Source: Vibrio fluvialis
GTDB lineage: Bacteria; Pseudomonadota; Gammaproteobacteria; Enterobacterales; Vibrionaceae
NCBI RefSeq assembly: GCF_900460245.1
Contig: NZ_UHIP01000001.1
Coordinates: 2,852,001-2,916,000 of the forward strand
Direction of reading: 5' to 3'
DNA: 64,000 nt
In this document: piece by piece, positions 56,247-64,000 of the stretch
How positions within the stretch are numbered: the first letter of the stretch is position 1
How the letters are laid out: the number at the start of each line of letters is the position of its first letter
Made by a program: the position numbers and the translations under genes
Notes under the pieces: generated by a model
Told to the model about the DNA's origin: nothing
Seen by the model: the letters and a program-made list of their open reading frames with translations, nothing else
Database searches by the model: none

Positions 56247-57209
56247 TTATTTAACGCACAACACATTCAGCAGCGACGTCCCTTTGAGGTTGGTGATCTT
56301 GCCGCTGGTAAACAATCCTTTTTTATTGAATCCCCAGTAAGGCAGATAGACCGGCCACTGTTCTTTTTCCATCACTTTGGAGCTGAGCAGCTGTTTCCAC
56401 TCCTCTTCCGTCGCCAGGCGCATGCTTTGGCTGCGGCACAATTTCTCCGCATCGTCATAGCTGAGGCGGTTCCACGCCAGATTGTGCTCCATGTAAAACT
56501 GCACGTTATCCGCCATGGTGTAAGGCACCACATAGGTGAGACCATTCAATGCGGTCTGATGACGGATCACCACATCACCGCCTGAACTCGCGGCTTTCGG
56601 TGGCGTCTGTAGCGTTTTGCCAGTAGGTGCAGGTGCCGCAGGTTTGGTAACAGGCGCGGCAACGGGTGCCTCTTTAACTGGTGTCGCTTTGACAACCTTT
56701 TCTGTTTTAGGCGCTGGTTTAGGGGCAGGCTTTTTCACTGGCGCAGCCACTCCGGCTACCTCGCTGCCGTTTTTACGCACCTCACGAATAAACGCTTCTT
56801 TGTAGCCCGGCACGCTACGCACACCAGCCAGGTCTTTCTTTGCTTGTGCGTAATCGGTGTACGGCCCAATCAGGCAACGCTGGCCTTTCTGTTCCGGCTT
56901 CATCCAGACGTCCGTTGAGATTTTCTGATACAGCACTTTGGCTTTATCGACCGGCAGTGGCTCCTTCAGCAAGCCACACTGAATCCAGAAATTCGAGTCT
57001 CTCTTTTTCGGGGCCGAGTTTCCCCACAAACCTTGCCCAATAGGGCAGGCTTTATCCAGCACAGGCAATTGATTACTCGACGCTTGTGTGGCATCGCATA
57101 GAAAGTCCTTGGCGTGCACCGGTAGTGAGAATAGCGGAACGGCACAGCAGGACAGACTTAATAGAACTCGATGGCTGATTTTAGGCATCACGACCACTCT
57201 CATATCCAT
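56247..57209 (-). CDS. SPOR-domain periplasmic protein with C-terminal domain of unknown type
   Basis: A 320-residue protein. Signal peptide (~10-33, cut near PVHA|KDF). A SPOR-like domain (~75-140; FWIQCGLLKEPLPVDKAKVLYQKI, GPYTDYAQAKKDL in parts: FWIQCGLLKEP, GPYTDYAQAKKDL) which binds denuded peptidoglycan. A linker (~150-205) rich in Pro, Ala and Lys. A C-terminal domain (~215-320) with AEKLCRSQSMRLATEEEW, of a type seen in other Vibrio proteins (sulfatase-modifying/lectin-like recall is uncertain). Three Met codons compete as start; I use 57209. Confidence 0.75.
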   Translation of the reverse strand: MDMRVVVMPKISHRVLLSLSCCAVPLFSLPVHAKDFLCDATQASSNQLPVLDKACPIGQGLWGNSAPKKRDSNFWIQCGLLKEPLPVDKAKVLYQKISTDVWMKPEQKGQRCLIGPYTDYAQAKKDLAGVRSVPGYKEAFIREVRKNGSEVAGVAAPVKKPAPKPAPKTEKVVKATPVKEAPVAAPVTKPAAPAPTGKTLQTPPKAASSGGDVVIRHQTALNGLTYVVPYTMADNVQFYMEHNLAWNRLSYDDAEKLCRSQSMRLATEEEWKQLLSSKVMEKEQWPVYLPYWGFNKKGLFTSGKITNLKGTSLLNVLCVK

Positions 57210-57262
57210 AGTTATCCTATTCTTAGTGACAATGGTTACTGCTCAATGTTCAGCGATAGATG

Positions 57263-57294
57263 CAAAAAAAGAGCCGTAATCACTTACGACTCTT
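57263..57294 (-). terminator. Terminator of the oligopeptide transporter operon
   Basis: On the minus strand AAGAGTCGTAA-GTGA-TTACGGCTCTT followed by TTTTTTG, 41 bp after the dppC-type stop. Confidence 0.9.
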
Positions 57295-57334
57295 AGTTTA
57301 GGTAGGTTATGTGAACAAAATCAATCGACTCTGA

Positions 57335-58273
57335 TCACCCTTTATAGATTTTCGGGTTAAATACATCACGCAACCAGTCGCCTAGCAGGTTAATCACCAG
57401 CACCAGCGTCACCAGTACGATACCCGGGAAGATGGTGATCCACCATGAACCGGAGAAGATGTAGTTAAAACCGATACTGATCAGCGATCCCAGTGACGGT
57501 TGGTCAACCGGCAAACCCAGACCAAGGAAAGAAAGTGCCGCTTCCGACATGATGGCATTTGCCACCTGTACGGTTGAAATCACCAGAATTGGCGACAGAC
57601 AGTTTGGCAGAATGTGACGGAACATGATGCGAGGCGATTTAAAGCCCATCACACGCGCCGCTTCAACATACTCTTTCTTCTTCTCAGCCAGTACCGATGC
57701 ACGAATGGTACGCGCGTACTGCGGCCATTCCGCCACACCGATGATCACCACCAGCATAATCACCGCGTATTCGCTGTAAAATTCGCTACCAAAGCTGGCT
57801 TTAAAGATGGCAGAAACGATGATCGCGACCATCATGGTCGAGAACGACAGTTGTACATCGGCAAAACGCATCAGGAAACTGTCGATACGGCCACCGAAGT
57901 AACCCGAAGACAGACCAATCACAATGCCGAGGAACAGTTGCAGCGCCACAGCCAAGAAGCCGATGGTCAACGACAAACGCGAGCCGTAAAGAATCGTCGA
58001 CAGAATATCGCGGCCCTGGTTGTCGGTACCCAGCAGGAAGCGGGCATCGCCGTCAGCCATCCATGATGGTGGCAATTCAGAGTCCATGATGTCGATGGAT
58101 GACAAATCATACGGGTTGGTCGGCGCCACCAGCGGCGACACCAGAGACAATACCAGCACCACCATAAACACGGTAAAGCTGAACATCGCCACTTTATCGC
58201 GCAGGAAGTAGTACAGAAAATCGGATTGTTTGAAACGCTCCCAACGTGAAGGAGCAGCAGCTACTTGACTCAT
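57335..58273 (-). CDS. Oligopeptide ABC transporter permease (DppC/OppC type)
   Basis: A 312-residue inner-membrane permease with six helices. The DppC N-terminal block (FLYYFLRDKVAMFSFTVFMV, ~19-38), GTDNQGRDILSTILYGSRLSL (in parts: GTDNQGRDILST, ILYGSRLSL; ~81-101) and the EAA loop VEAARVMGFKSPRIMFRHILPN (in parts: EAARVMGFKSPRIMFRHIL, ~203-221) are visible. Last gene of the operon, 2 bp after dppB. Confidence 0.92.
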   Translation of the reverse strand: MSQVAAAPSRWERFKQSDFLYYFLRDKVAMFSFTVFMVVLVLSLVSPLVAPTNPYDLSSIDIMDSELPPSWMADGDARFLLGTDNQGRDILSTILYGSRLSLTIGFLAVALQLFLGIVIGLSSGYFGGRIDSFLMRFADVQLSFSTMMVAIIVSAIFKASFGSEFYSEYAVIMLVVIIGVAEWPQYARTIRASVLAEKKKEYVEAARVMGFKSPRIMFRHILPNCLSPILVISTVQVANAIMSEAALSFLGLGLPVDQPSLGSLISIGFNYIFSGSWWITIFPGIVLVTLVLVINLLGDWLRDVFNPKIYKG

Positions 58274-58275
58274 GA

Positions 58276-59253
58276 TTATGCTCCTTTACCAGTCAGGTTA
58301 ACGGTTGGGTTGATCAGACCATACAACAGGTCAACGATAGTGTTGGTGACCACGAAGATCAGGCCGACGAAAATAACGTAAGCGGTGATCAGTGGCGTAT
58401 CAACACGGTTGATCGCCTCAAGGAACAAGAAGCCCGTACCCGGCCATTGGAATACCGTCTCGGTCAGAATGGTGTACGCCACCATGGTACCGATTTGCAC
58501 CCCGCCGACGGTCAACACTGGCAGCATGGTATTTTTCAGCGCGTGCTGGTAGTAAATCTTGTTCATTGGCAGACCTTTTGCAGTCGCGAACTTGATGTAC
58601 TCCGAGCTCAACACTTCGAGCATTTCCGCTCGAACCAGACGGATAAACAGCGGCAGCATGATCGACGCCAGTGACACACACGGTAAAATCAGGTGCGCCA
58701 GACCATCAAGTGTAAAGTAGCCCGAATCCCAGCCCAGCCAGTTGGCGGTTTCACCCCGGCCGTAGGACGGTAGCCAGTTGAGTTCAATCGAGAACACATA
58801 CATCAGCATAATGGCCGTCAGGAACACCGGGATCGAGATACCGATACTACTGCCCGCCATAATGAGTTTGGTAAAGAAGCTTTTCGGATGTATTGCCGAA
58901 TACACCCCAAGCGGAATCGAACAGATAACAATGATTAACGAAGCACCGAACACCAGTTCCAGCGTCGCTACCAGTTTATCGAGGATCACTTCAACCGCAG
59001 GACGCTTGAAGAAGTAGGATGTGCCCAAATCACCGTGCACAGCAGCGGTAACAAAACGAGCGTATTTAGTAACGAAAGGATCGTTGAGGCCCAGCTCGTC
59101 ACGCAGCGCTTGACGCTCTGCTTCCGAAACCGATTGACCGACAAGCTCACGCAGCGGATCGCCCAGGTTATCCTGAATGGCAAACGCCACCAAACTGATC
59201 ACAAACATCACTATCAGTGCCTGAAACAGGCGCTTGACCAGAAACGAAAACAT
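58276..59253 (-). CDS. Oligopeptide ABC transporter permease (DppB/OppB type)
   Basis: A 325-residue permease. MFSFLVKRLFQALIVMFVIS is the start from ATG 59253, chosen over 59286 because AAGGGG lies before it. LGDPLRELVGQSVSEAERQALRDELGLNDP (in parts: LRDELGLNDPFVTKY) is the periplasmic loop. FATAKGLPMNKIYYQHALKNT (in parts: ATAKGLPMNKIYYQHALKN) is the EAA loop. Sits between the binding-protein gene and dppC. Confidence 0.92.
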   Translation of the reverse strand: MFSFLVKRLFQALIVMFVISLVAFAIQDNLGDPLRELVGQSVSEAERQALRDELGLNDPFVTKYARFVTAAVHGDLGTSYFFKRPAVEVILDKLVATLELVFGASLIIVICSIPLGVYSAIHPKSFFTKLIMAGSSIGISIPVFLTAIMLMYVFSIELNWLPSYGRGETANWLGWDSGYFTLDGLAHLILPCVSLASIMLPLFIRLVRAEMLEVLSSEYIKFATAKGLPMNKIYYQHALKNTMLPVLTVGGVQIGTMVAYTILTETVFQWPGTGFLFLEAINRVDTPLITAYVIFVGLIFVVTNTIVDLLYGLINPTVNLTGKGA

Positions 59254-59378
59254 TCCTTGCCCCTTAACTTTCCATGACGAATTCACCGCGGGTCAACGCA
59301 CCGCCAGTGAACTAACTTCAGTCTCAAAAATGGCACCTAACCCGACTGAAACAAAGTTAAGTACCAAAGCTTTAAACA

Positions 59379-59406
59379 GGCCTCCAGAACCGAAGCTCTG
59401 GAGGCC
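59379..59406 (-). other. Stable UUCG hairpin between binding protein and permease genes
   Basis: Minus strand: 12-bp stem GGCCTCCAGAGC...GTTCTGGAGGCC (one G-U) closed by a TTCG tetraloop (28 nt). No T-run follows. Likely an RNA-stabilising or partial-termination element that makes the binding protein more abundant than the permeases. Confidence 0.7.
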
Positions 59407-59429
59407 CTATTCACGAACGAAGAACGTGA

Positions 59430-60986
59430 TTACTGTTTAACCACCAGGTCACCGAAGTATGGGAATTCCATCGGGTTGACGATTGGTTTGATATCCAGAG
59501 TTGATTTCGCGCCCCAAGCTAGGTTCTGCCAGTGTAGAGGAACGAACGCTGCGTCGTTGTACAGCGTCGCTTCAACTTTCTGCAGCATCTGTGCACGTTT
59601 CGCCGGATCGGTTTCTACGTTTGACGCTTCAACCAGCTTGTCGACTTCTGGGTTTGAGTAGTGACCACAGTTGTACTGACCTTTACCTGTCTCTTCGTTA
59701 CGAGTCATAGTCAGGAATTCAGAGAAGTTCGCTGAATCTTCTGTGTCTGAGTGCCAGCCGATCATCAGCATGTCTGCCGCACATTTGTCGAACTCAGGCC
59801 AGTATTGCGCTTTAGGCATGGTTTTCAGGTCAACTTTGATGCCGATCTTAGACAGCATCGCAGAAGCAGCCTGTGCCACTTTCGCATCGTTCACGTAACG
59901 GTTGTTCGGTGCGATCATCGTCAGAGTGAAGCCTTTCTCGTAGCCCGCTTCCTTCATCAGCTCTTTCGCTTTCTTCAGATCGTAGCGAGGAACCAGCTCA
60001 GGGTTGTAACCTGCATAGCCTTTAGGGCTTTGCTGACCAGCTGCTGTCGCGAAACCTTTCATGATTTTGTCAACGATACCTTCGTTGTTGATCGCGTAAA
60101 CGATCGCCTGACGAACGCGTACGTCTTTCAGCGCTTCGTTGCTAGACTGGTTCATTTGGAACGTGATGATACGAGTACCTGGCAGAGTCACCAGATCAAC
60201 ACCTTTCGCTTCTTCCACACGTTTGTGGTCGTTAGGAGCAACCGGTGCAATCATGTCTACATCGCCAGACAGCAGCGCAGCAACGCGAGTCGCGTCTTCT
60301 TTGATTGGTACCAGAGTCAGGTGATCCACGTTACCTTTTGAATCTTTGTCCCAGTAATCTTTGAAACGTTCGAATTCAACTTTCACGCCTTGTTCACGCT
60401 GAGTCACGATGAACGGACCAGTACCTGAAATGTGCGTTGATGCGAACGAGTTACCGTGTTTAACGATTTCGCTCTTGTCTTTACCGTCTTCAGTCTTGCC
60501 CGTGTAGAACTTGCTGTCCATTGGGAAGATGTAAGTAGCGGTTTGCAGAACCAGTGGGTATGCACCTTTTGAAACCAGATCAACGGTGTTGTCATCAACT
60601 TTCACCATTTTCTCGTACGGTTCAAAGATCGCTTTGAAATCTGGAGAGTTCTGAAGACGTTGGAATGTCCATACCACGTCGTCAGCAGTCATTGTGTTAC
60701 CTGAATGGAATTTCACACCTTCACGCAGGTGGAAACGAACGGTTTTGTCATCCAGACGTTCCCAGCTTTTTGCCAGGCGTGGTTCAAAATCCAGGTCTTG
60801 CGTGTAACGAACAAGTGGATCAAACACCATGTGAGACAGTTGCAGCGTGCCGCCTGACAGCTGCTCATGCGGGTCGAGAGACACTGGGTCTGCGTCGTAA
60901 GCCACTGTGATGTCTGCAGCACTTGCCGCAAAGCTCAAGCCAGCTGCCATTAAAGCCACTACTAGTTTGCTTTTCATGGTTTTCAT
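59430..60986 (-). CDS. Oligopeptide ABC transporter substrate-binding protein
   Basis: A 518-residue class C periplasmic binding protein (SBP family 5). Signal peptide ~1-23 (MAAGLSFAASA|ADIT). The family signature WERLDDKTVRFHLREGVKFHSG (in parts: DKTVRFHLREGVKFHSG, ~79-95) and DVVWTFQRLQ are clear. ATG 60986 has AAGGAGTT before it. Binds peptides or related solutes; substrate uncertain. From memory this resembles a V. cholerae operon annotated as peptide transporter. Confidence 0.92.
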   Translation of the reverse strand: MKTMKSKLVVALMAAGLSFAASAADITVAYDADPVSLDPHEQLSGGTLQLSHMVFDPLVRYTQDLDFEPRLAKSWERLDDKTVRFHLREGVKFHSGNTMTADDVVWTFQRLQNSPDFKAIFEPYEKMVKVDDNTVDLVSKGAYPLVLQTATYIFPMDSKFYTGKTEDGKDKSEIVKHGNSFASTHISGTGPFIVTQREQGVKVEFERFKDYWDKDSKGNVDHLTLVPIKEDATRVAALLSGDVDMIAPVAPNDHKRVEEAKGVDLVTLPGTRIITFQMNQSSNEALKDVRVRQAIVYAINNEGIVDKIMKGFATAAGQQSPKGYAGYNPELVPRYDLKKAKELMKEAGYEKGFTLTMIAPNNRYVNDAKVAQAASAMLSKIGIKVDLKTMPKAQYWPEFDKCAADMLMIGWHSDTEDSANFSEFLTMTRNEETGKGQYNCGHYSNPEVDKLVEASNVETDPAKRAQMLQKVEATLYNDAAFVPLHWQNLAWGAKSTLDIKPIVNPMEFPYFGDLVVKQ

Positions 60987-61082
60987 TGCATAACTCCTTA
61001 TGCGGGAATCCGAATCCCTAGTTGTTGTATTTGCTTCTGTTTATCAATCCCCATCCCGAAGGATGGGTAATCCAGTACGGCT

Positions 61083-62798
61083 TTAAGCCGTTTTTACATC
61101 TTCTCTCAAGCCTGTAAATTCAGGCATCAAGGAAATCAGTTGTTTGCTGTATTCATGCGACGGTGAATTAAAGAGCTGTTCGGTCGGCGCCACTTCCAGC
61201 AGCGTCCCCATCTTCATCACACCCACGCGATCACACATCTGGCGAATCACTGGTAAATCGTGACTAATAAACAGCATGGTCAGATTCAGCTCATCCTGAA
61301 GATCTTTGAGCAGGTTCAGGATTTGAGCCTGAACCGATACATCCAGCGCCGACGTCGGTTCATCACAGATCAACAGACGTGGACGGGTTGCCAGTGCACG
61401 CGCAATCGAAATACGCTGGCGCTGACCACCGGAAAATTCGTGCGGGTACTTCACACCCGATTTGCGTCCCAGACCAACGTGGTCAAGCAGGTCGCTCACG
61501 ATTTGACGCGTTTCCGCTTCACTGTTGGTCAGTTTGTGGAAACGAATCGGCTCCGCGATGATGTCAAAAATCTTCATACGCGGGTTCATTGAGGTGTAAG
61601 GGTTCTGGAACACCATCTGCATCTGACGACGCATCGGACGGCGTTCTTTCTCTGATTTCAGTGCCGTGAGGTCAATACCTTCAAACGTCACGCGACCATC
61701 ATTCGGCTCATACAAGCCTGCGATCACACGGGCAATGGTCGATTTACCTGAACCAGATTCGCCCACCAGACCGAAAGTTTCCCCTTCAAACACGTCAAAA
61801 CTGACATTGTTTGATGCCTGTACGTATTCACGGCGGCTTTCAAACAGCGAGTCTTTGGTCACAAAACGCAGGTTCACGTTTTCCACTTTCAGCAGTGGTC
61901 CCGTGTATTTGCGCTGATCCTGACTCTGTCCCAACCAGTGATTCTTGATATCCAGCGTTTTATGCTCAGCAACATCTTCGATGTAGGTGACCAGAGGGAA
62001 TCGATCCAGTTTGACATCCGAGCGTGGTACGGCCGAAATCAGACTGCGGGTGTAAGGATGATCCGGGTCACCCAGCACTTTCGCCGTCGGGCCAAACTCT
62101 ACCAAGTCACCACGGTACATTACCGCAACACGGTCAGTGACATTCGACACCACACCCATGTCGTGCGTAACCAGCATACAGCCTACGTTGTTCTTGATAC
62201 ACAACTCGCGGATCAGGTTGAGAATCTGGTCCTGAATGGACACGTCCAGTGCCGTTGTCGGTTCATCGGCAATGATCAGATCCGGCTCGCCCGCCAGTGC
62301 AATCGCAATCACCACGCGCTGACGCATACCGCCCGAGAATTGGTGCGGGTATTGTTTAAGACGGTTTTCCGGTTGAGGAATTCCCACCTGTTTCATCAGA
62401 GACAGCGCACGTTGATACGCCTCGTCATCACTCACCTTCATGTTGGCATGAATGGTCTCTTTGAGCTGCTGCTCAACGGTAAACAGTGGGTTTAGGGAAG
62501 TCATTGGATCTTGGAAGATAAAGCCAATTTTAGACCCACGTACAGCACGCATCTTCTCAGCGGACAAGCCGGAGATTTTCTGACCATCAAGAAAAACCTC
62601 ACCACCCGCGATGGTGCCCGGTGGGCTCAACAAGTCGATGATCGCATTGCCGACGGTCGATTTACCCGCCCCGGACTCGCCTACTACGCCAACGATCTCG
62701 CCACGCTCAATGTTGAACGACAGCGATTTTACCGCAGCGTGTACGCCATGACGTGATGGGTATTCAATACGAAGGTTTTTAACTTCTAAAAGTGACAT
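61083..62798 (-). CDS. Oligopeptide ABC transporter ATPase with two fused nucleotide-binding domains
   Basis: A 571-residue DppD-DppF type fusion. NBD1 (~1-260): Walker A VGESGAGKST (~38-47), signature FSGGMRQRVVIA (~155-166), Walker B LIIADEPTTALDVS. NBD2 (~310-560): Walker A VGESGSGKST (~350-359), signature FSGGQRQRISIA (~461-472), Walker B LLICDEPTSALDVS. A C-terminal oligopeptide/dipeptide tail follows each domain. Both catalytic sites look intact. First gene of the operon. Confidence 0.93.
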   Translation of the reverse strand: MSLLEVKNLRIEYPSRHGVHAAVKSLSFNIERGEIVGVVGESGAGKSTVGNAIIDLLSPPGTIAGGEVFLDGQKISGLSAEKMRAVRGSKIGFIFQDPMTSLNPLFTVEQQLKETIHANMKVSDDEAYQRALSLMKQVGIPQPENRLKQYPHQFSGGMRQRVVIAIALAGEPDLIIADEPTTALDVSIQDQILNLIRELCIKNNVGCMLVTHDMGVVSNVTDRVAVMYRGDLVEFGPTAKVLGDPDHPYTRSLISAVPRSDVKLDRFPLVTYIEDVAEHKTLDIKNHWLGQSQDQRKYTGPLLKVENVNLRFVTKDSLFESRREYVQASNNVSFDVFEGETFGLVGESGSGKSTIARVIAGLYEPNDGRVTFEGIDLTALKSEKERRPMRRQMQMVFQNPYTSMNPRMKIFDIIAEPIRFHKLTNSEAETRQIVSDLLDHVGLGRKSGVKYPHEFSGGQRQRISIARALATRPRLLICDEPTSALDVSVQAQILNLLKDLQDELNLTMLFISHDLPVIRQMCDRVGVMKMGTLLEVAPTEQLFNSPSHEYSKQLISLMPEFTGLREDVKTA

Positions 62799-62901
62799 CT
62801 AAACCAGACCTCTACTGCTTCGGCAGTTTTCTGCCCTGTCTGCGACTCGGTGCCCACAGCACAAAATGGCGTGGGGGCAACGAGTACAAGTGAATCCATT
62901 C

Positions 62902-62940
62902 TTGCCAGTACATTATTCTGGCAATTTACAAGGTCATCAA
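62902..62940 (-). promoter_or_regulatory. Oligopeptide operon promoter with overlapping inverted repeat
   Basis: Minus strand: TTGATG (62940-62935), 17-bp spacer, AATAAT (62917-62912). A perfect inverted repeat TTGCCAG-N9-CTGGCAA (62902-62924) straddles the -10. A further TTGGCAA-like half-site lies at 62942-62948 just upstream. Looks like an operator; the repressor is unknown. Confidence 0.6.
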
Positions 62941-62977
62941 TTTGGCAAATATTTCACAGAAAAGCAACATTGAGAGG

Positions 62978-63027
62978 ATAAAAAATCGATAACACGCAAA
63001 AAGAAAGCAGCATTATCGAATTTTTAT
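62978..63027. repeat. 15-bp inverted repeat with 20-nt spacer
   Basis: ATAAAAAATCGATAA (62978-62992) against TTATCGAATTTTTAT (63013-63027), one mismatch. Could form a hairpin or be a protein site. Confidence 0.6.
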
Positions 63028-63390
63028 GCATTTAAATTACATATATAAATTGTTGAACCATTTTTCTGGCACGTAAATTCACACCGATTCATATAGATTT
63101 AAACTCTATTTTCTGGTTAAAAACAAAAATTTTGTAAACCAGCATCCGCGCATATTTCTGCACAATCGTCCGACACACCATATTTAACATTAAAGAAACA
63201 AGCACCGAGTGAAAACCATTACTTAAGCCAAACAACACTGCATTAAAAACAAAACCCAGTGTTTGAATCTAGTTATAAAAACATAAACAGTATGATTATC
63301 GGTCGCTTAATCTCATTAAAAAGCAGGGAAATCACCGCCAGAAAGAAAATTTCACCGCCACTTCGCACAAAATATCCAATTTGAGCTTAG

Positions 63391-63416
63391 ATGCGTTTTT
63401 TGAACGCAAAACGCAT
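63391..63416. repeat. 9-bp perfect inverted repeat
   Basis: ATGCGTTTT (63391-63399) and AAAACGCAT (63408-63416) with an 8-bp spacer. Operator-like symmetry, function unknown. Confidence 0.55.
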
Positions 63417-63679
63417 AAAAACAGAAAGTGTTAAATAAGCCACATAATCAGCAACTTTTAATGACTAGACAAAAACTAACCACTGAAGGGCTGAGTTTAT
63501 AAAGCAGAATTACTCTTATCCGCCGGATTCCGAGCAACCATTAATGATACAAACCATCACGATGAGGAAAACCTTTTCACTGCATGACATATAGTGAGTG
63601 AACGCTATCGCGACCCAGTCCAAGCTGGCGATCCGCGGCAAGCACCGGGAGCGCGCACGAAGCGAAATAAAACGTGATA

Positions 63680-63886
63680 TGCGAATCCGTGAAGAAGAAG
63701 AAGAAGAAGACGGCAGACATTCCAAAACGTGTCCAAAATGCGATGAAACCGAGCCCAGAATCCAAACCACAAGTGCAAAAAACGTTATGTCTAACGAAGA
63801 CTTAAATGGTAGCTAGTGAAGAGGCATTCGATCGGACTGGCGCTCCAGCCCACGACCTGAGTGTGATGAAAGCTAACTCAGCTTCC
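63680..63886 (-). pseudogene. Degenerate tRNA-like units beside tRNA-Pro
   Basis: The unit at 63775-63886 repeats the order of the real tRNA region: GCAAAAAA, a small hairpin (CGTTA/TAACG), then TGGTAGCTAGTGAAGAGGCATTCG against TGGTCGGTGAAGAGGGATTCG of tRNA-Pro (shown in part: GTGAAGAGGCATTCG vs GTGAAGAGGGATTCG). A further copy, more decayed, has ATCCGTGAAGAAGAAG near 63685 and ends with TCCAAACC like the next unit. Anticodon stems cannot be formed, so they are remnants rather than working tRNAs. Confidence 0.45.
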
Positions 63887-63906
63887 AAACCCCCAAACCA
63901 TCAATG

Positions 63907-63939
63907 CAAAAAAGCCCCGTCATTTCTGACGAGGCTTTG
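63907..63939 (-). terminator. Terminator of the tRNA-Pro transcript
   Basis: Minus strand: AAGCCTCGTCAGAAATGACGGGGCTTTTTT, a strong stem-loop with a T-run (arms AAGCCTCGTCA/TGACGGGGCTT, one G-U), 6 bp after the tRNA CCA end. Confidence 0.88.
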
Positions 63940-63944
63940 AATGG

Positions 63945-64000
63945 TGGTCGGTGAAGAGGGATTCGAACCCCCGACCCTCTGGTCCCAAACCAGATGCGCT
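63945..64000 (-). tRNA. tRNA-Pro(UGG), 5' part outside window
   Basis: Read on the minus strand from the window edge: anticodon arm CTGGT-TTTGGGA-CCAG with anticodon TGG, variable loop, T arm GGGGGTTCGAATCCC and acceptor end CACCGACCA with encoded CCA. The D arm and 5' acceptor strand lie beyond base 64000. Followed by its terminator. Probably the last gene of a tRNA cluster. Confidence 0.88.

Larger units (their letters stand above)
62941..63770. other. A+T-rich gene-free region upstream of the oligopeptide operon
   Basis: About 830 bp without a supported gene. It contains an inverted repeat (62978-63027), a 20-bp-spaced direct repeat TCACCGCCA (63332-63340 and 63352-63360) and an inverted repeat ATGCGTTTT/AAAACGCAT (63391-63416). 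Short ORFs here lack ribosome sites or run through tRNA-like remnants. Low GC and many repeats suggest a regulatory or recombination-prone region. Confidence 0.55.

Noticed and set aside
63598..63816. Short ORF with a Glu-rich stretch and a CPKC motif.
   Set aside because: It runs through a GAA repeat and the tRNA-like remnants, and has no ribosome site. Composition is explained by the decayed tRNA unit.

Overview
The window reads as chromosomal DNA of a Vibrio species. Almost every gene is a core gamma-proteobacterial gene with Vibrio-like protein sequence. From memory, the gene order follows the chromosome I block of V. cholerae that runs from the RND pump/oligopeptide transporter genes through gor, rlmJ, prlC, uvrD, ggt, recQ, fhu, rph-pyrE, slmA, coaBC, radC and rpmBG to the wav/waa LPS core cluster. 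Base composition looks close to 50% GC, higher than V. cholerae, so the V. fluvialis/V. furnissii branch is a reasonable guess but is not proven. No insertion sequence, prophage, integron or CRISPR array was seen.

Layout. Positions 1-8.3 kb: LPS inner/outer core genes (end of waaF, waaA, kdkA, one GT9, one GT2 and three GT4 glycosyltransferases), then coaD. 8.3-11.6 kb: a sulfatase-fold phosphoglycerol transferase-like protein and a UDP-glucuronate 4-epimerase, probably further envelope decoration. 11.6-22.9 kb: housekeeping genes (mutM, rpmG, rpmB, radC, a chemoreceptor, coaBC, slmA, lpxL-type acyltransferase, pyrE, rph, yicC, yqhA-like). 22.9-31 kb: a Fur-type iron(III)-hydroxamate system (fhuA, fhuB, fhuD, fhuC) divergent from an ABC exporter. 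31-38.3 kb: recQ, rarD, an AraC/LysE-exporter pair and ggt. 38.3-38.95 kb: a CsrB-type regulatory RNA with an upstream VarA/GacA-type box. 39-41.2 kb: uvrD. 41.5-44 kb: a four-gene bufferin-type metallophore operon (DUF2282 precursor, MNIO-family maturase, DUF2063 partner, DoxX). 44-49 kb: a repeat lipoprotein, prlC, rlmJ and gorA. 49-56.2 kb: a MarR/FUSC pair and an AcrAB-type RND pump. 56.2-62.8 kb: a SPOR-domain protein and an oligopeptide ABC transporter operon. 62.8-64 kb: a long A+T-rich gene-free stretch rich in repeats, decayed tRNA-like units and a tRNA-Pro cut by the window edge.

Themes. Several loci build or protect the envelope (LPS core, lipid A acylation, efflux pumps). Others handle metals (Fhu uptake, bufferin operon). 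The most distinctive signals are the Csr sponge RNA with its palindromic upstream element, the bufferin operon, a 22-codon leader ORF translationally overlapping the GT9 gene, an rph-pyrE attenuator, a perfect 24-bp palindrome over the marR promoter, matched motifs before the AraC and LysE genes, and a run of degenerate tRNA units next to the intact tRNA-Pro. All coordinates and motifs were read by eye; no database search was possible.
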